From NCBI GenBank assembly GCA_009733775.1, contig WOGZ01000062.1, positions 1-64,000 of the forward strand: a stretch of DNA of 64,000 nucleotides, given 5' to 3'. This DNA comes from Alectoria sarmentosa (taxonomy: Eukaryota; Ascomycota; Lecanoromycetes; Lecanorales; Parmeliaceae). The position numbers and the translations under genes are program-made. Of the stretch, positions 1-13,536 are shown in pieces (positions within the stretch are counted from its first letter, which is position 1; each line of letters opens with the position of its first letter). The notes beneath the pieces are model-generated. The model had not been told where the DNA came from and ran no database searches. It saw only the letters and a list, made by a program, of their open reading frames with translations.

Positions 1-3000
1 TTTATTATAATAAATAACGCGATAATTTTCTTCTTTCGCAATTAAGACACTTTTACACATCAATTAAATTAAATCACATATTTCGTTTTATATTTATTTT
101 ATAAATCAAACGATTTATTAAGTTTATAATTGAATAAAATTATTACGAAAAAACTTTATAAAGAGTCTTCGCTTTTTCAAACATTTATTTTCTTTAAAAT
201 TTTATTTCACTCGACATTATTATGCGTGAAATCTTTTATTATATAAGCGATATAATAATTTAAAAAAAAATCATTATTCATCGTTCATAAATTTTTATAA
301 AATAAAAAATTCGATATATTTAAAAAAAAAGCGTAAATAATAGAGTTCGTTTACGTTGAAATTAATATAATATATCCTCGTAATAATATCAATGTGTTTT
401 TAACGTGAATTTTATTTTCAAATATCTTAAATGTTTTTTTTTAAACGTAATGTTTCGATAAATTAATATAAAGAAAATTTATTAATCGTTTTTATTATTA
501 ACGTCATATATTTAATTAAAAAAAGGTTATAAAAAAATTGACGTTTATCTGTTATTATTATATCAGATAATTGAAAATCATTATTAAAAATCACGATTTA
601 TTAATTTGAAAGATGAATAAATAATCGCTTTATAATAAGATTGTAATTATGCAATTTAAAATCAAATATTCTTTAACAAATCTTTATTAATCTCACTCAA
701 TGTGCGTTTTGATATTTTTGAATCTCATTTATCGAATTTATCACATCGTTTTCGTTTCATTCGAAGGTTGATTTGATCGTTATTTTTATAAACGTATTTA
801 AAAATGTATTTGCAGGTTTTGACGTTAACGCAGATTTTCATATTGATGTAAACATCATATTTGATCGACAAATACAAATTATAAAACATCATTCAACAAT
901 TTTATTTAAATTCATTTTTTGAAATCACAATAAATTTATATCGACGATAAATAAAATATTCGATATTTGATTCAAAAATAATATTATCGTTAAACTCTTT
1001 TGAAAATCGCTTGCTACATTAATTCTTATTCGAATTTTAATAAAATGAAACGATATTCGTTTTACTTATAACGTAATAATTGCAATTATTATAAATTATA
1101 CATTTAATCACGATAATATAAAGATTGAAAAATCGTATATAATTAAAAAATTTAACATTGATAATAACGTCTATCTCGTTGACGTTTAAATAACGATTTT
1201 CAAAATGTAATATAATAAATATATAAGCATGCGATAATTCTTATTTTTAAAATTTTATAATATAATAATACGTCGAAACTCGACCTTTTACTCGCAAAAG
1301 TCAATTAAAATTAAAATTAATTATCGAAATTTCAATCGATCGTAATTCGATTTTCGAAAAAAATTAAAAAATTTAAAGATATTGCAGAATTTATAAACAG
1401 AAATTACGACGTATAAAAGATTAAATCGTATTAAAAGCACTCTTAAAAATTGTGATTTACATTAATTATTTAATTAACGTGTCTTTAAAAGATTTATTGT
1501 GAATAAATTTATTAAAAAAAATGAAAAAGAGCTTATCAAACACCTTTTTTTTTAAAATATCGTTTATGAAAACCTTTAATTTCAATTTGAACACCCTTAT
1601 TATCAAATTAAATCGATCGATAATCAATTCGTTAAATAGTAAATTAATGATAATCTTAATTCATTTTAAGTTGCAAATGAAAATAATGAAAATATTTAAT
1701 CGATCAAACTTAATAATTAAAGTTATACAATTTTGATAAAATTGTTTTATAAATTATAAACCTTTTTGATATAAAAAAAGAAAAATAATACGTTATTTGT
1801 TAACTTATACGTTCATAATAATTTTATCGATTTGAGCATTAATAATTATTTAATAAATGTTAATTCAAATAATTTTTTGATTTTATCTCATTCAATGAAA
1901 TCGATTATTTTCAACGATTATATATGCATCGTAAACGAAATGTTGAAATATTTTATTACAATGAAAAAAACGATTAAATTTGATAAAACGAATTTATATA
2001 AAATATTTATAAAAAATCAATTTGATGAATTTGAAGAGGTAAAAGAATAAATTTATAAAAAAAAATTAATGTGACTCATATTGAATCTCCTCGATCACTG
2101 ACTCATAAAACGAAATTATTATTATTATTTCAATTAACAAAAGAATTCTCATTAAATGAAACACTTATAATAAATATATTATTATATTATAATTATTCGT
2201 TAAATAAAAAGATAAAAGAATAACGTAATGATATATAAACGAGATATTAATATAAAACATTATATTTATCGCGACTTTGAGTCTTAATCAAAACGTTCCT
2301 TATCTCGAATATATTTAATAAATTATTTATATCGTTTTTTCAAATAATAACGATCTCATTTAAAATAAAACGATTATAAATGCGTGAATTATAATGTTGA
2401 GAATTTTTATATAATAATTTATAATCTCATATAATTGAATCGATTTTTAATTTTTCAAATATCGTTTTGAGAATAATAATGTAAAAATTAATGCTTTTGA
2501 AAAAAAAAATTATTTTTTAATATAAAACTTGCTTGATATTATTATAATAATTATATTTAATATAATTAATATAAAAAACGCGATCAAAAAAAAGTCATAT
2601 CGTATTATAAATTGTTTTTAAGTGTTATTTATAATGTAAATTTGATCAAAAACCGATCTCTCGCTTTTTAAAAACTTCAAAATAAATATATAAATAATGA
2701 TCGCGTTTTATATTTTACACGTGAATAAAACGATCGAATAATTAATAATAATTTATTATGAGATTATCGAGGCGATATTATTATATTATACGCTATAAGC
2801 GCGATATTTTTTACACTCATTAATCAAAATCATAATATCAAATTTTAAAAAATATAAAATGTTATTAATATCACGCTCATTGAGATTAATAAAATCATTT
2901 ATATTTATTTCAATTTATAATACTTTTTATTCTCGTTTTAATCGTTATATTAATCGTCGTTTTATAAAACGTTTATTTTAAATGTAATGATTTTAATTTT

Positions 3001-5190
3001 ATCATTATTATAACATTATTCAAATATTTCATTTATAAACGACGTCGCATCACATCGATCACAAATCTGATTTATAAAATCGAGATTATGTCGCAGAGAC
3101 TTTATAATATATGAATAACGCGCAATATAATTTGTCAATTTTATTAAAAATTGAATAATTATCAAAAGAGAATTGAAAAACGAACTTGAAAAAAAACTAT
3201 CAAAAAAATCGATATCAAAAAAATCTATTAATAAATCTCGCAATAAATGATTCACAATATTAATTAAAACATTTTTCGATCATTTAAAAATGTAAAAAAT
3301 GCGTTATTAAATAAAAAAAAATGATAAACGAAATAAAAAGAAAAAACGCGTTTTAAGAAAACGAAAATCGATTAATTTAAAAAAACGACGGTTATGAGAG
3401 CGAAGAATTTATTCGAAATCTTTTTAAAGATCTTTTTACGCGTTTATAAATAGTAATAAATAATTATTAATTTCGATTTCATTCTCGATTGTTAACAATA
3501 ACGAAATCGTCGAAAAAGGTTTTAAAAGCGTTAATAAAGCCTTTAAAAAACGAGAAGAAAACGTATATATATCTTAAACGTTTAATAATGTTTAAGCGAG
3601 AGATATTAAAATCGAATATATTTATATTAATAATTAATTAATAAATTGATAAATTGATAAAAAAATAACGATTATACGCGTTTTCGTAGATAAACAATTA
3701 AAACGAAAAAAATATTGACCGTCTCGTATAGACTTAATATGATTTTAAAATCGATATTCGAATATTTATTCACTTGACGAATAATAAATCGAACTTTATG
3801 ATTTTTACGTCTTTAAAAAGCGCAAAGCGAGTTTTACAATCTACAAAATTATAAAGAAACTTTGTCTTTAAGAAGATAAAAAACAAAAAATGTAAGATTT
3901 TTATATACAAATTTTTATAAAAGCGCTCGAGAGACCTAAACGTCGCTACTCGAGCGTTATTCAAAATAAAAAATAACGTCAGATTAATAATTAATTGCAC
4001 ATATAAATTTAACATATTTTAACTCAACTTTACATTATTTCTTTATATAATAAAGATATATACATATTTATATTGTTAATATATACATATTTTTATTTTT
4101 ATTTTATTAACATTTTTTTAAATGAAAATTCAATAATTCGAAATCTCGATCACGTATAAACGTAATTATTTCGTTATTAAAATTTTTAATTTATCGTTTT
4201 TTGAATACATATATACGTTAAATGAAATATATTAAAATTCAATAATAATGCGTATACGTATATAATTTTCAAAATACGTTATAAAGAAATTTGAAAACGA
4301 GAATAAATAAATTATTTATATATATTTATTTATTTATAAAAACGTTTATTTTTTTTATACGCATATTTATTTTTATGCATATATTAATATTTTTGAAATT
4401 TTTAAAAAAAAAAGATTTTATTAAATAAAGATTATTTTATCGTAATTCAAACTTTAAAATTTTTATTTCGCTAATGATTTAAAAATTCGATCGTTTCGAA
4501 TTTTTATAAATTTTTTGAATTACGCGTCTCGCGTAATGTTTTTCGCAATTTTATTTATTTCGTGCATATTTCGCATTTTATATTCGTTTTATAAAATTAA
4601 TCGTATATAATTGTTATAATCTTTTGAATAATGCTCGAACATTTTTATATATTATTCGAATAATTTATTTTCGTTAGCGCATCTTTTACATTTATTATTT
4701 TTCGATATAACGTTTTTATTAAATAAAATTAATAAAAGAAATAATATATGTATAAATAAATTTATCGAAATTGTATAAATAATGCATTTGTTATATAAGA
4801 ATTGAAATAAAAAGAATTATCGAATAAAATTTTATAATGTGCGCGCACGTTATTATCGAATTGCGCGATAAACGTTTCATAATTAAGCGTATTAAAAAGA
4901 TAAAACGCAAATTAATTTATTAATATATAAAAAATTAATGAAAATTAATGCGTATTTGATCATTAATCATCATTAAAAATTGAAAATCTTCGCGATTTAA
5001 AACTTCGATAAACGTACGTGTGTGATTCGAATTCGTAACAATTGTGATTGAATTAAAATTAGCCATGTTTTTTAAAGATAACATGTATATGTGTGCTCGA
5101 GTTTACGATTTTTTTGTGTTAATTCGTACACTAATTAAATACATAAACTTAAAACCTGAAAAAAAAAAAAAAAAAAATAATAATAAACGG
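1..5190. repeat. AT-rich island, probably RIP-degraded repeat DNA
   Basis: The first 5.2 kb is almost entirely A and T, with no convincing coding sequence on either strand; the longest open frames are about 80 codons of Ile/Asn/Lys/Phe-rich sequence. Many of the remaining C and G bases sit in CG dinucleotides (acg, tcg, gcg), while CA/TG look less frequent and TA very frequent. RIP in ascomycetes mutates C to T mainly at CpA, which would leave this pattern. I could not recognise the original element. The change to normal composition is abrupt, around 5160-5190, just after a run of about 18 A. Confidence 0.85.
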
Positions 5191-5413
5191 CTCTTGGTAG
5201 CTATCGTCTTCCGTACCTTAGCGAGCTTGGCACCTTGGATGCGAGGATGCTGGATCCCCCAAAGCCAGAAATCCCGCCTCGTCAAATCGCTCTTCAAATC
5301 CACATTTCTTCGTCTCATAGACCGTAAGGAAATCTTCCCGCGCAGAGTCAAATCAAGCTTGGTGTGGCATTGTAAGCAAATTGATAGCCTGCGGGCTGAG
5401 GGAAGCCGACAAC

Positions 5414-8400
5414 ATGGCAGCGACGTCGAGCATGTTCATGTACTCTCTTACCATCCAGCCCCCCTCCTCCATCACACAGACGATACTCGGGCAATTTGCG
5501 GGTACCAAGGAGCAACAGATAGTGACTGCATCTGGCTCTCGACTTACCATCCACCGGCCAGACCCTGCCCAGGGCAAAATCACAATAATTCTATCTCAAG
5601 ACTTGTTTGGCATCATACGTACACTGGCAGCATTTAGATTAGCGGGCAGCAATAAAGGTACGTACATTCCTGTTGGCTGTTGAAGCTACATTTAGTGATT
5701 CTTGAAGTACGGAGAGGCAGCTCGACCGGATCCCGAAGCCACGACGGCTGTGCTGCCTCAAGATGCGGAATATCTCTTGAAGAATTAGGCTGAGATTGGT
5801 GTCTCTAGATTATATCATCATAGGATCTGACTCCGGACGGATTACCATAATTGAATACGTTCCTTCGCAAAATCGCTTCAACCGATTGCATCTCGAGACC
5901 TTTGGCAAATCAGGTATACGGCGGGTAATACCAGGACAGTATCTTGCAGTGGACCCAAAGGGTAGGGCATGCCTCATAGCGTCGGTCGAAAAAAACAAAC
6001 TCGTCTACGTTCTAAATAGAGACGCACAGGCTGAATTGACGATATCCTCTCCACTCGAGGCCCACAAGGCACAGACGTTGGTGTTCGCACTGGTTGGACT
6101 TGATGTGGGATACGAAAACCCTGTTTTTGCGGCCCTCGAGGTCGACTATACAGAATGTGATCAAGACCCAACAGGTCAAGCTTTTGACGAATTGGAGAAA
6201 CACTTGGTCTATTACGAGCTTGATCTGGGACTTAATCATGTTGTCCGGAAATGGAGTGATCCTGTAGATCGGACAGCAACCATGTTATTCCAAGTTCCTG
6301 GGGGTGCAGATGGACCCAGTGGAGTCCTTGTCTGCGGTCTGGACAACATCACTTACAGGCATTCCAACCAAGACCCATTTCGAGTGGCTATTCCAAGGCG
6401 AAGAGGACCCACAGAAAATCCCGAGCGAAAGAGGTACATTATCGCTGGTGTCATGCACAAAATGCGAGGAGCTTTCTTCTTCCTGTTGCAGAGTGAGGAT
6501 GGAGATATGTTCAAAATCACGCTTGAAATGGTAGAAGATGAAGCCGGCCAACCGACCGGCGAAGTCAAAAAGCTGAAGATCAAGTACTTCGACTCTGTTC
6601 CTATAGCCACCAACCTTTGCATTCTCAAAAGCGGATTTCTCTTCGTTGCAAGCGAAACAGGCAACCACCATTTCTACCAATTTGAGAAGCTCGGGGACGA
6701 TGATGAAGAGACCGAATTTGATAACGAGTCGTTTCCTGTGGATCCGACCGAAAACTACGAAGCAATTTTCTTTCATCCGCGAGGAGCAGAGAACGTCAAC
6801 TTGGTGGAAAGCATTGATTCGATGAATCCTCAGCTGGACTGCAAGGTTGCAAATCTTACTGAAGAAGACGCACCTCAAATATACTCTATATGCGGGAGCG
6901 GGGCACGAAGTTCGTTTCGGACGCTCAAGCACGGCTTGGAGGTTAATGACATTGTGGATTCGGAATTACCTTACGTGCCGTCAGCTGTCTGGACCACCAA
7001 GATCACCCGCGGCGACGAATACGATGCTTACATTGTGCTCTCTTTCAACAATGGGACCTTGGTCTTGAGCATTGGTGAGACGGTGGAAGAAGTCACTGAC
7101 ACCGGATTTCTCTCATCTGCTCCGACACTCGCAGTCCAACAGCTTGGCGAAGATGCTTTGATTCAAGTACACCCGAAAGGGATCAGGCATATCCGAGCAG
7201 ATAGGCGAGTCAACGAATGGCCAGCGCCACAACATCGATCCATTGTTGCAGCGACCACAAATGAACGACAAGTCGCCGTGGCTTTGAGTTCCGGGGAGAT
7301 TGTATACTTCGAGATGGATCAGGACGGATCTCTAGCAGAATATGACGAAAAGCGAGAGATGAGCGGTACTGTGACATGCTTGAGTCTTGGTGAGGTTCCA
7401 GAAGGCCGTGTGCGAAGCCAATTTCTTGCTGTCGGCTGCGATGACTCCACCGTACGAATACTGAGTCTGGATCCGGAATCTACATTAGAGAACAAATCTG
7501 TCCAAGCCTTGACCTCTGCGCCAAGCGCGCTTGCAGTTATGGCAATGGCAGATTCCACATCCGGTGGATCCACGCTTTACTTGCATATAGGTCTCTATTC
7601 CGGCGTCTATCTTCGTACAGTCCTCGATGAAGTCACCGGCGAGCTCTCGGACACGCGAACACGCTTCCTCGGTCCTAAACCTGCCAAGCTATTTCGAGTG
7701 TCTGTTAAAGGGCAGGCATCTGTTCTTGCGTTGAGCTCTCGGCCATGGCTTGGATATTCTGATCCCCAGACGAAAGGCTTCATGCTCACACCTCTGGATT
7801 ATGTTGGATTGGAATATGCTTCGAACTTCAGCAGTGAGCAATGTCCCGAGGGAATGGTTGGAATTGAGGGAAAGAGCTTGAGGTGAGCCTCTCGTCATTG
7901 TTGTGTCCCCCTTCATATCTGCCATACATGATGATCCATAAGTGATTTGCTCCGATGTCAACTGCGACTATGAGGATAATCCCTCTGATACCTCCAATTG
8001 TTCCTTCTGATTTATGGTTTGCTCCCAGTTAAACGAACAGCGTGCAGTGTTACTCTATTCGGGCTAATGCAAATCTACGTAGGATCTTCTCCATCGACAA
8101 GCTGAGTAACAATCTCCTCCAGCATTCGATTTCGCTTACGTACACCCCACGAAAATTTGTTCGCCATCCAGACCAACCTTTATTCTACACAATTGAAGCC
8201 GACAACAATACCCTTTCCCCATCCACCAAGCAACGCCTTTTGAGTGATTCCACCCTTACTAACGGTGACGCCGCCGAGCTACCACCGGAGGAATTCGGCT
8301 ATCCTCGTGCTCAAGGTCATTGGGCGTCATGTATACATATTATTGATCCCGTAACCGCCAAAGCGGTTCTTCAGCAGATCGACCTAGAAGATAACGAGGT

Positions 8401-9451
8401 TGCCGTCAGCATAGCAGCTGTTTCATTCTCAAGTCAGGATGATGAAACATTCCTTATAGTTGGTACCGGCAAAGACGTTGTGGTAGCTCCGCGATCATTT
8501 ACTGCTGGCTTCATTTACGTCTACCGCTTCCTCGAAGATGGTAAAGAGCTAGAATTCATCCACAAAACCAAAATTGAGGAACCTCCGCAAGCCCTGCTTG
8601 GTTTCCAAGGTCGTCTTTTAGCCGGGGTTGGGAATGAGCTTCGCATATATGACTTGGGTCTCAAGCAGCTGCTACGAAAATGCCAAGCCCAAGTGGTACC
8701 TAATCTTGTCGTCGGTCTACAAACCCAAGGCAGCCGCATCATCGTCAGCGACGTGCAGGAAAGTATTGTTTATGTTGTTTATAAATTCCAGGAGAATCGC
8801 TTAATAGCTTTTGTGGATGACGTGATTGCAAGATGGACGACATGCAGCACCATGATCGACTATGAGACTGTTGCTGGTGGCGACAAATTCGGGAACATTT
8901 GGCTGTTACGCTGCCCCCAAAAAGCCTCAGAAGAAGCCGACGAGGATGGCTCCGGTGCTCATCTCATTCACGAAAGGCAGTACCTCCAAGGGGCTCCGAA
9001 TCGCGTTTCATTGATGTGTCACTTCTTTGCACAAGATGTGCCCACAAGTATACAAAAGACGCAGTTGGTGGCTGGAGGGCGGGACGTCCTTGTTTGGACG
9101 GGCTTGCAAGGGACTTTGGGTATATTTGTGCCATTCGTCAGCCGAGAAGATGTGGACTTCTTCCAGACTTTGGAGCAACATCTGAGAAGTGAGGATGCAC
9201 CGCTGGCCGGTCGAGATCATCTTATCTATCGGGGGTATTATGCGCCGGTCAAGGGAATGATCGATGGAGACTTATGCGAGCGGTACGCGTTGCTGCCTAA
9301 TGATAAGAAGCAGATGATTGCTGGAGAGCTGGACAGGTCGGTACGAGAGATCGAGCGCAAGATCTCTGTGAGTCTTTCACCCTATGCACATCTACGCGGG
9401 TCACAAACGCTAATGGAGCTGCAGGATATGCGAACAAGAGTAGCCTACTGA
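5414..9451 (+). CDS. rse1: SF3b subunit 3 / pre-mRNA-splicing factor Rse1
   Basis: Component of the SF3b complex of U2 snRNP, a WD40-like beta-propeller scaffold related to DDB1 and CPSF-A that helps branch-point recognition in the nucleus. Exons by eye: 5414-5657, 5809-7882, 8083-9451, giving 1228 residues, close to the roughly 1200 usual for the family. Family signatures include IGSDSGRITIIEY, ETFGKSGIRRVIPGQYLAVD, ISSPLEAHKA, YTPRKFVRHP and the C-terminal RSVREIERKIS. The junctions restore conserved sequence: AAAG joined to ATTATATC gives KDYIIIGSDSG, and TTGAG joined to GATC gives SLRIFSIDK. The ATG at 5414 begins MAATSSMFMYSLTIQ, as expected. Intron 1 (151 nt) has an introner-like 5' end. 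The gene starts only about 220 bp from the AT-rich island, yet its frame is intact. Confidence 0.95.
5658..5808 (+). repeat. Introner-like intron (weak copy) in rse1
   Basis: A 151-nt intron starting GTACGTACATTCC, matching the first bases of the better copies at 12596 and 51853, and similar to them in length. Its 3' half is diverged: a GCTGAG branch site is present but the CTCCGAAATG block is not clear. Membership of the family is tentative. Confidence 0.45.
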
Positions 9452-10842
9452 TCTTCAATTTTCAACTGTTCGCGGGCCAGCGGGCCGGAAAGGGTGGATT
9501 GAACTGGGTCCTAGGAGCAGGCAAAGCGGTGGTACGGCGATGATTGTGTTGTACATACATCTTTGTACCCATCAAAGACTCCTCGACTTTCATCACCTCC
9601 ACTCCCTCCTTGCACCTCACTTGTTCCAACACCCTAAGTCTCTCACCTCGCTCGGTCTTCGGCTTCCCCATGGCCTGATCTTGAGCTGGATGCGGATTCT
9701 CACCTGTGTGAGTCGTATGAGACAAGACTATCCTTCAACGATATTTGAGTACGAGATCGTCCATTGAGCTTGGCCGTTCAGGGTCAATTGCTCTACGTCC
9801 AGGATGTATTGGCGTAATTTATCCGTCGAGACAGATGGATGTACCTTTGATACGCCTGTAAATGAGGTGGAAGGTCAGTGGTAGAGAATATGGCGCTGTA
9901 GCTGAAGGTTTGTTCTGAAGAGCTATTCTGTTTCACTCCATAGTAGCATGCTTGCGTTCTGACTTATCGATGGTCAAGTCTTGCCTTGATAGAGGCAAAT
10001 GCAAATGGTAATTGCGCTGCTAGTCTACCTTGCACGAGTAACTGCTTTGAATCTTGAAGCGCTTCGAATAAAAGACCTCTGAGCTTTTCATGTTGGCTAA
10101 GATCATGGGGCAAAATTTGGATGCGAGATGGGAAAGAACGATTGGTACGAGTACCTTGGATTTATTTACGTTAACGATGGACCAGGGCTCATATTTCAAT
10201 ATCATTCCATAATCCTCACCCTTGATCAAATTACTCTCTTCAGGTGAAGCGTAAATTGATGCCCCAATTCTGCCTCAATTCCCTGCGGTGAATCTAAGTG
10301 ACAGAGCATCTTCATTGAGTGTGTATCCTCATCTTCATCATCATCATCATCATCATCAACCATCAACCATCATCAACCATCACCAACAACATCGACAACA
10401 GCAACAGCAACAACGACCACGACAATCGAATTGTCCACTGTTCCTCTCTCTCTGCCCCCGTCGGGGGAAAATTACCTCCTGCTCCGGATACTACCCAAGC
10501 CCCCAAAATCTCAACTCGATACTTCAACACTGCGGGTAGCAAACAGAGGCATGTAAGGTTGACTAGACCGCCAAAATCACCATCGATGGGCACTGACTCC
10601 GCAAGGCTTAGAACCATTTGAATGCTATTGGTGTTAATCGTCACGTGCCAAGCTCAACCGTATCAATGCAAATTCAATTGCATGAAATTATTACAGCAAC
10701 ATCGGTGGATACCTTTAAACATGTCGTACTCACACTAACTGATTACTGAACTTACGCCAGTCGAGTTATGTCGCCACAGTGACGACTCAAAGGACACAGA
10801 CAGTGGCAACCCCAACGGCAGCTCTCTTGCATAACCTTGACA
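9452..10842. other. Intergenic, low-complexity tract
   Basis: No coding region supported. Around 10335-10415 is a CAT/CAAC-rich microsatellite, about 430-500 bp before the J-domain start, so probably promoter or leader. The rest shows nothing I recognise. Confidence 0.6.
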
Positions 10843-12862
10843 ATGGCTTCATCCTTATCTCTCACCCACTATGAAACATTGGGCGTTTCCCAACAAGCAA
10901 AGCCGAAAGAGGTCAGAGACGCCTACCATAAGTTGGCGCTGAAACTCCACCCAGACAAAGATCCTGGCAATCCTCGAGCCGTTGCAGCCTTTCAGAAGGT
11001 CAGTACAAGCCCCCTCCTACTGGAGCTGCTATGTTGGCTGAATAGTATATCTTCTATGACACAGCTCGGTGCCGCGTATGAGGCCCTCCGCGATGAAACT
11101 CGTCGAACGAAATATGATGCGATCCTCTCATCGAGCCAAAGGGCGAGGCAGCCGCCACTACCCGCTGACTGGCCATCTCAGAAATCATCCGACCCCGATG
11201 CTACTACCCATGCGTGGCACGAAGACATGCGAAGACGGGCTTGGGACTGGTCGAGGAAGGCACAAGAGAGGGCAGACCAAGCACGCCGCGAAGACGATGA
11301 ATTCTGGAGTGGCGCGACGTATGCGCATGGTGCTACTGACCATAGTGGATGGGGCAAGGAATGGGATCCGGAGCAGAAGGATAGATACAATCTTCGCGAG
11401 CATCAGCAACGACAGCGCGCAGCTCGCAAGGAAGCTCGCAAGGGGGCCGAAAGCAAGAAACGTGAAATGGGTACACCACCACCACCACCGCGAGATCCGG
11501 TTGATCAGGGCGCGGAGGAATTTAAGGGTCGGGCAGAAAGATACAAGAAAAAGCAAGAAGCTGGGGAGAAAGCCGAAAGAGAAAGGCGTGAAGATGATGA
11601 AAATTGGTCGAAACCGCCGTCCCCACAACAATTTGACCCAGGCTGGTCGGGCAAGGTCGATAAAGAGTACGAAGAGAGACTCGAGAATGAGAAGAGAACA
11701 CGAATGGACTACAGGAAAGCAGAAAGAGAGCAGTTCGAAAAGAAATGGCCGGCTGAGCTACTGCGTCTGCGCTCCAAGATCATCAGTATCGAAGTCGATA
11801 TTGACAAAACGGAAGCCAAGGTGGATGAATCAAAAAGGACAACGAAGGATGAAAGAGAAGACGATGATCACGAGCAGATCTTTGACGTATCTATCAAGCG
11901 TAAATATCTGGAAAGACGTCTCAAGAAATGCCTAAACGAGTACAAGCAGATAGTGAAATTACTGAGTCTTCGGGGTCGGAGGCAAGAGGCTGACGAAGCT
12001 GACGTCCAGCTGCGAGAGGTGTGTACACTTCAGAGTAATTCCTTCGTGGTGGGTAACTCAACCTGAGTTGCAAAAGGTGATTCTGAACAAGGCGTCTGAC
12101 CCTATTTCTTTCCTAGGCAAGGAAAGATACGGCAAGAGATGAGAGAGCAGGTCGCAAAGAAAGTTCGCGAGGAGAGCAAGCCAAGTCAACAACAAAGACA
12201 AAGACGAAAGCAAAAGCAGAGAAGGACCGAGGAAAGACATGGGCCAACAATAAAGGCTCTTACCGCGATCAAGATTTCACTACACGCCAACCATCGGAAC
12301 CGTCCAAACCACGAGGTGCCAAGCGTAGCAGCGCTGAACAGCCACCCAAAGTCACGATGCCCATGTCTGACGGGCAGAACGATGAAGACGCGATCTGGCA
12401 GCAACAGACCTTTCGCGAATACGTGCCTCAGCCAAGAGTGAGCTACGACGGTTCTGACCCTGACCGAGGCTTCACTGAGGATACGCCTGAACCTCCAATT
12501 TCTGGCGGTGATGACGATTACGACCACGAGGGTTACCACCCTCCTTTCTGCAACGATTTCCATGATTCGCACATGGAAGTTCACCGAGAGTTCTGGTACG
12601 TACATTTCGGAGTTGTTCTTCCCTATTTTGTACCACTTCTTAAGTCGCAAAAGATAATCCGGGAGCGAAATCCTGCTCCTACTCCCGAGACTGGTTTCAT
12701 TACCGCAGGTTTTTGCCTTGAATAAGCAATGCTGACTCCGAAATGAGGGACATCATCGACTCTTCGCATGAGTGCAACTTCTGCCACAAAGTCTGTACGG
12801 TCATGCGATGCCCAAAGTGTTATGTACAGCTTTGTGCATACTGCAAGGATTCAAAAGGCTAG
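10843..12862 (+). CDS. J-domain protein with coiled coil and C-terminal cysteine cluster (paralogue 1)
   Basis: Likely an Hsp40-type co-chaperone stimulating an Hsp70; the client is unknown. Exons: 10843-10998, 11065-12018, 12117-12595, 12748-12862 (567 residues). The N-terminus is a J domain, with HYETLGVSQQA, the catalytic HPD in LKLHPDKDPGN, and after splicing FQKLGAAYEALRDETRR. A long charged Arg/Glu/Lys-rich coiled coil follows. The last 30 or so residues carry C-x2-C-x3-C-x4-C-x2-C-x4-C-x2-C, probably a small zinc-binding fold (inference). ATG 10843 is the first in-frame ATG. Intron 1 (66 nt) has no stop in frame, so retention would add 22 residues inside the J domain. Intron 3 is introner-like and falls just before the cysteine cluster. 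The gene at 20707-22451 has the same layout and an intron at the same place. Confidence 0.85.
12596..12747 (+). repeat. Introner-like element, intron 3 of J-domain paralogue 1
   Basis: 152-nt intron. It begins GTACGTACATTTCGGAG and ends GCAATGCTGACTCCGAAATGAG. The CATTTCGGAG near the 5' end is the exact reverse complement of CTCCGAAATG near the 3' end, so the ends could pair in RNA, with the CTGAC branch site in the right arm. An internal AAGTCGCAAAAGA corresponds to GAGTCGCAAGACA in the copy at 51853. Removal restores a TGG codon and the downstream cysteine-rich frame. Confidence 0.9.
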
Positions 12863-13536
12863 GAGCTCGGACTCTCGCAAATGCGGTTGTCAACATGGCT
12901 AGCCAAGTGATGTTGACAACAATAAGGAGGAATGTCAGTCTAGGACCCTCAAAGTTGATCCGTGCGCCAGCCAGCCAAGTGAAAGGAAATACTCATGACC
13001 AAAGAAGGTTAATGGACATGTTGTGCCTCTTTCCTTGGTGTCATGCTGCCCAACGTCTTACCAGCAGAGGTCAACATCGGAATATGTGACCTGGGAAACA
13101 TTACAAGCAGGAATTCGAGATGGTGTGGCACGATCATTGAAAGGAGGCCAGCTGGGTGCTGCAAGATGTCCTACTTCTCAAGATTGCAAGACAGTGTCTC
13201 TCTTCAGTGTACATTTTCTTACGTGTTGGTGTTATCCAAAATAATGAAAGCGCATGTTAAATACCCTTCCAATCGAGTCTCATCGAATCTCCGACTATTT
13301 TCCACGTCTTCTCCGCCTCCATAAGAGGTAGAAGAGCACTAACGTAGGTACATGAGTAGCGTCGACTGATAACGCTGATAAGAACATCCAATGCCCATCG
13401 TCTCCTACCTGTCTCGTTCTTGGTTTTTTCAATTGTGTTCTGTGTATCAGGTTGTGCAGCCCAAAGATGTATGACTCGCGGCCAGCAAATCCGAGACTTC
13501 GTCAACGTTACTCTGATTCGATTTGCAGACCTGAGC
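12863..13536. other. Intergenic between J-domain gene and hydantoinase
   Basis: 3' flank of the J-domain gene and promoter/leader of the hydantoinase. Open frames here have no recognisable product. No RNA gene or repeat seen. Confidence 0.6.

Noticed and set aside
5044..5637. 197-codon plus-strand frame spanning the AT-island boundary
   Set aside because: It runs through a poly-A tract and overlaps rse1 exon 1 in another frame; not coding.
7883..8082. 200-nt rse1 intron 2 as an introner-like member
   Set aside because: It is long, but neither its ends nor its interior match the shared blocks.
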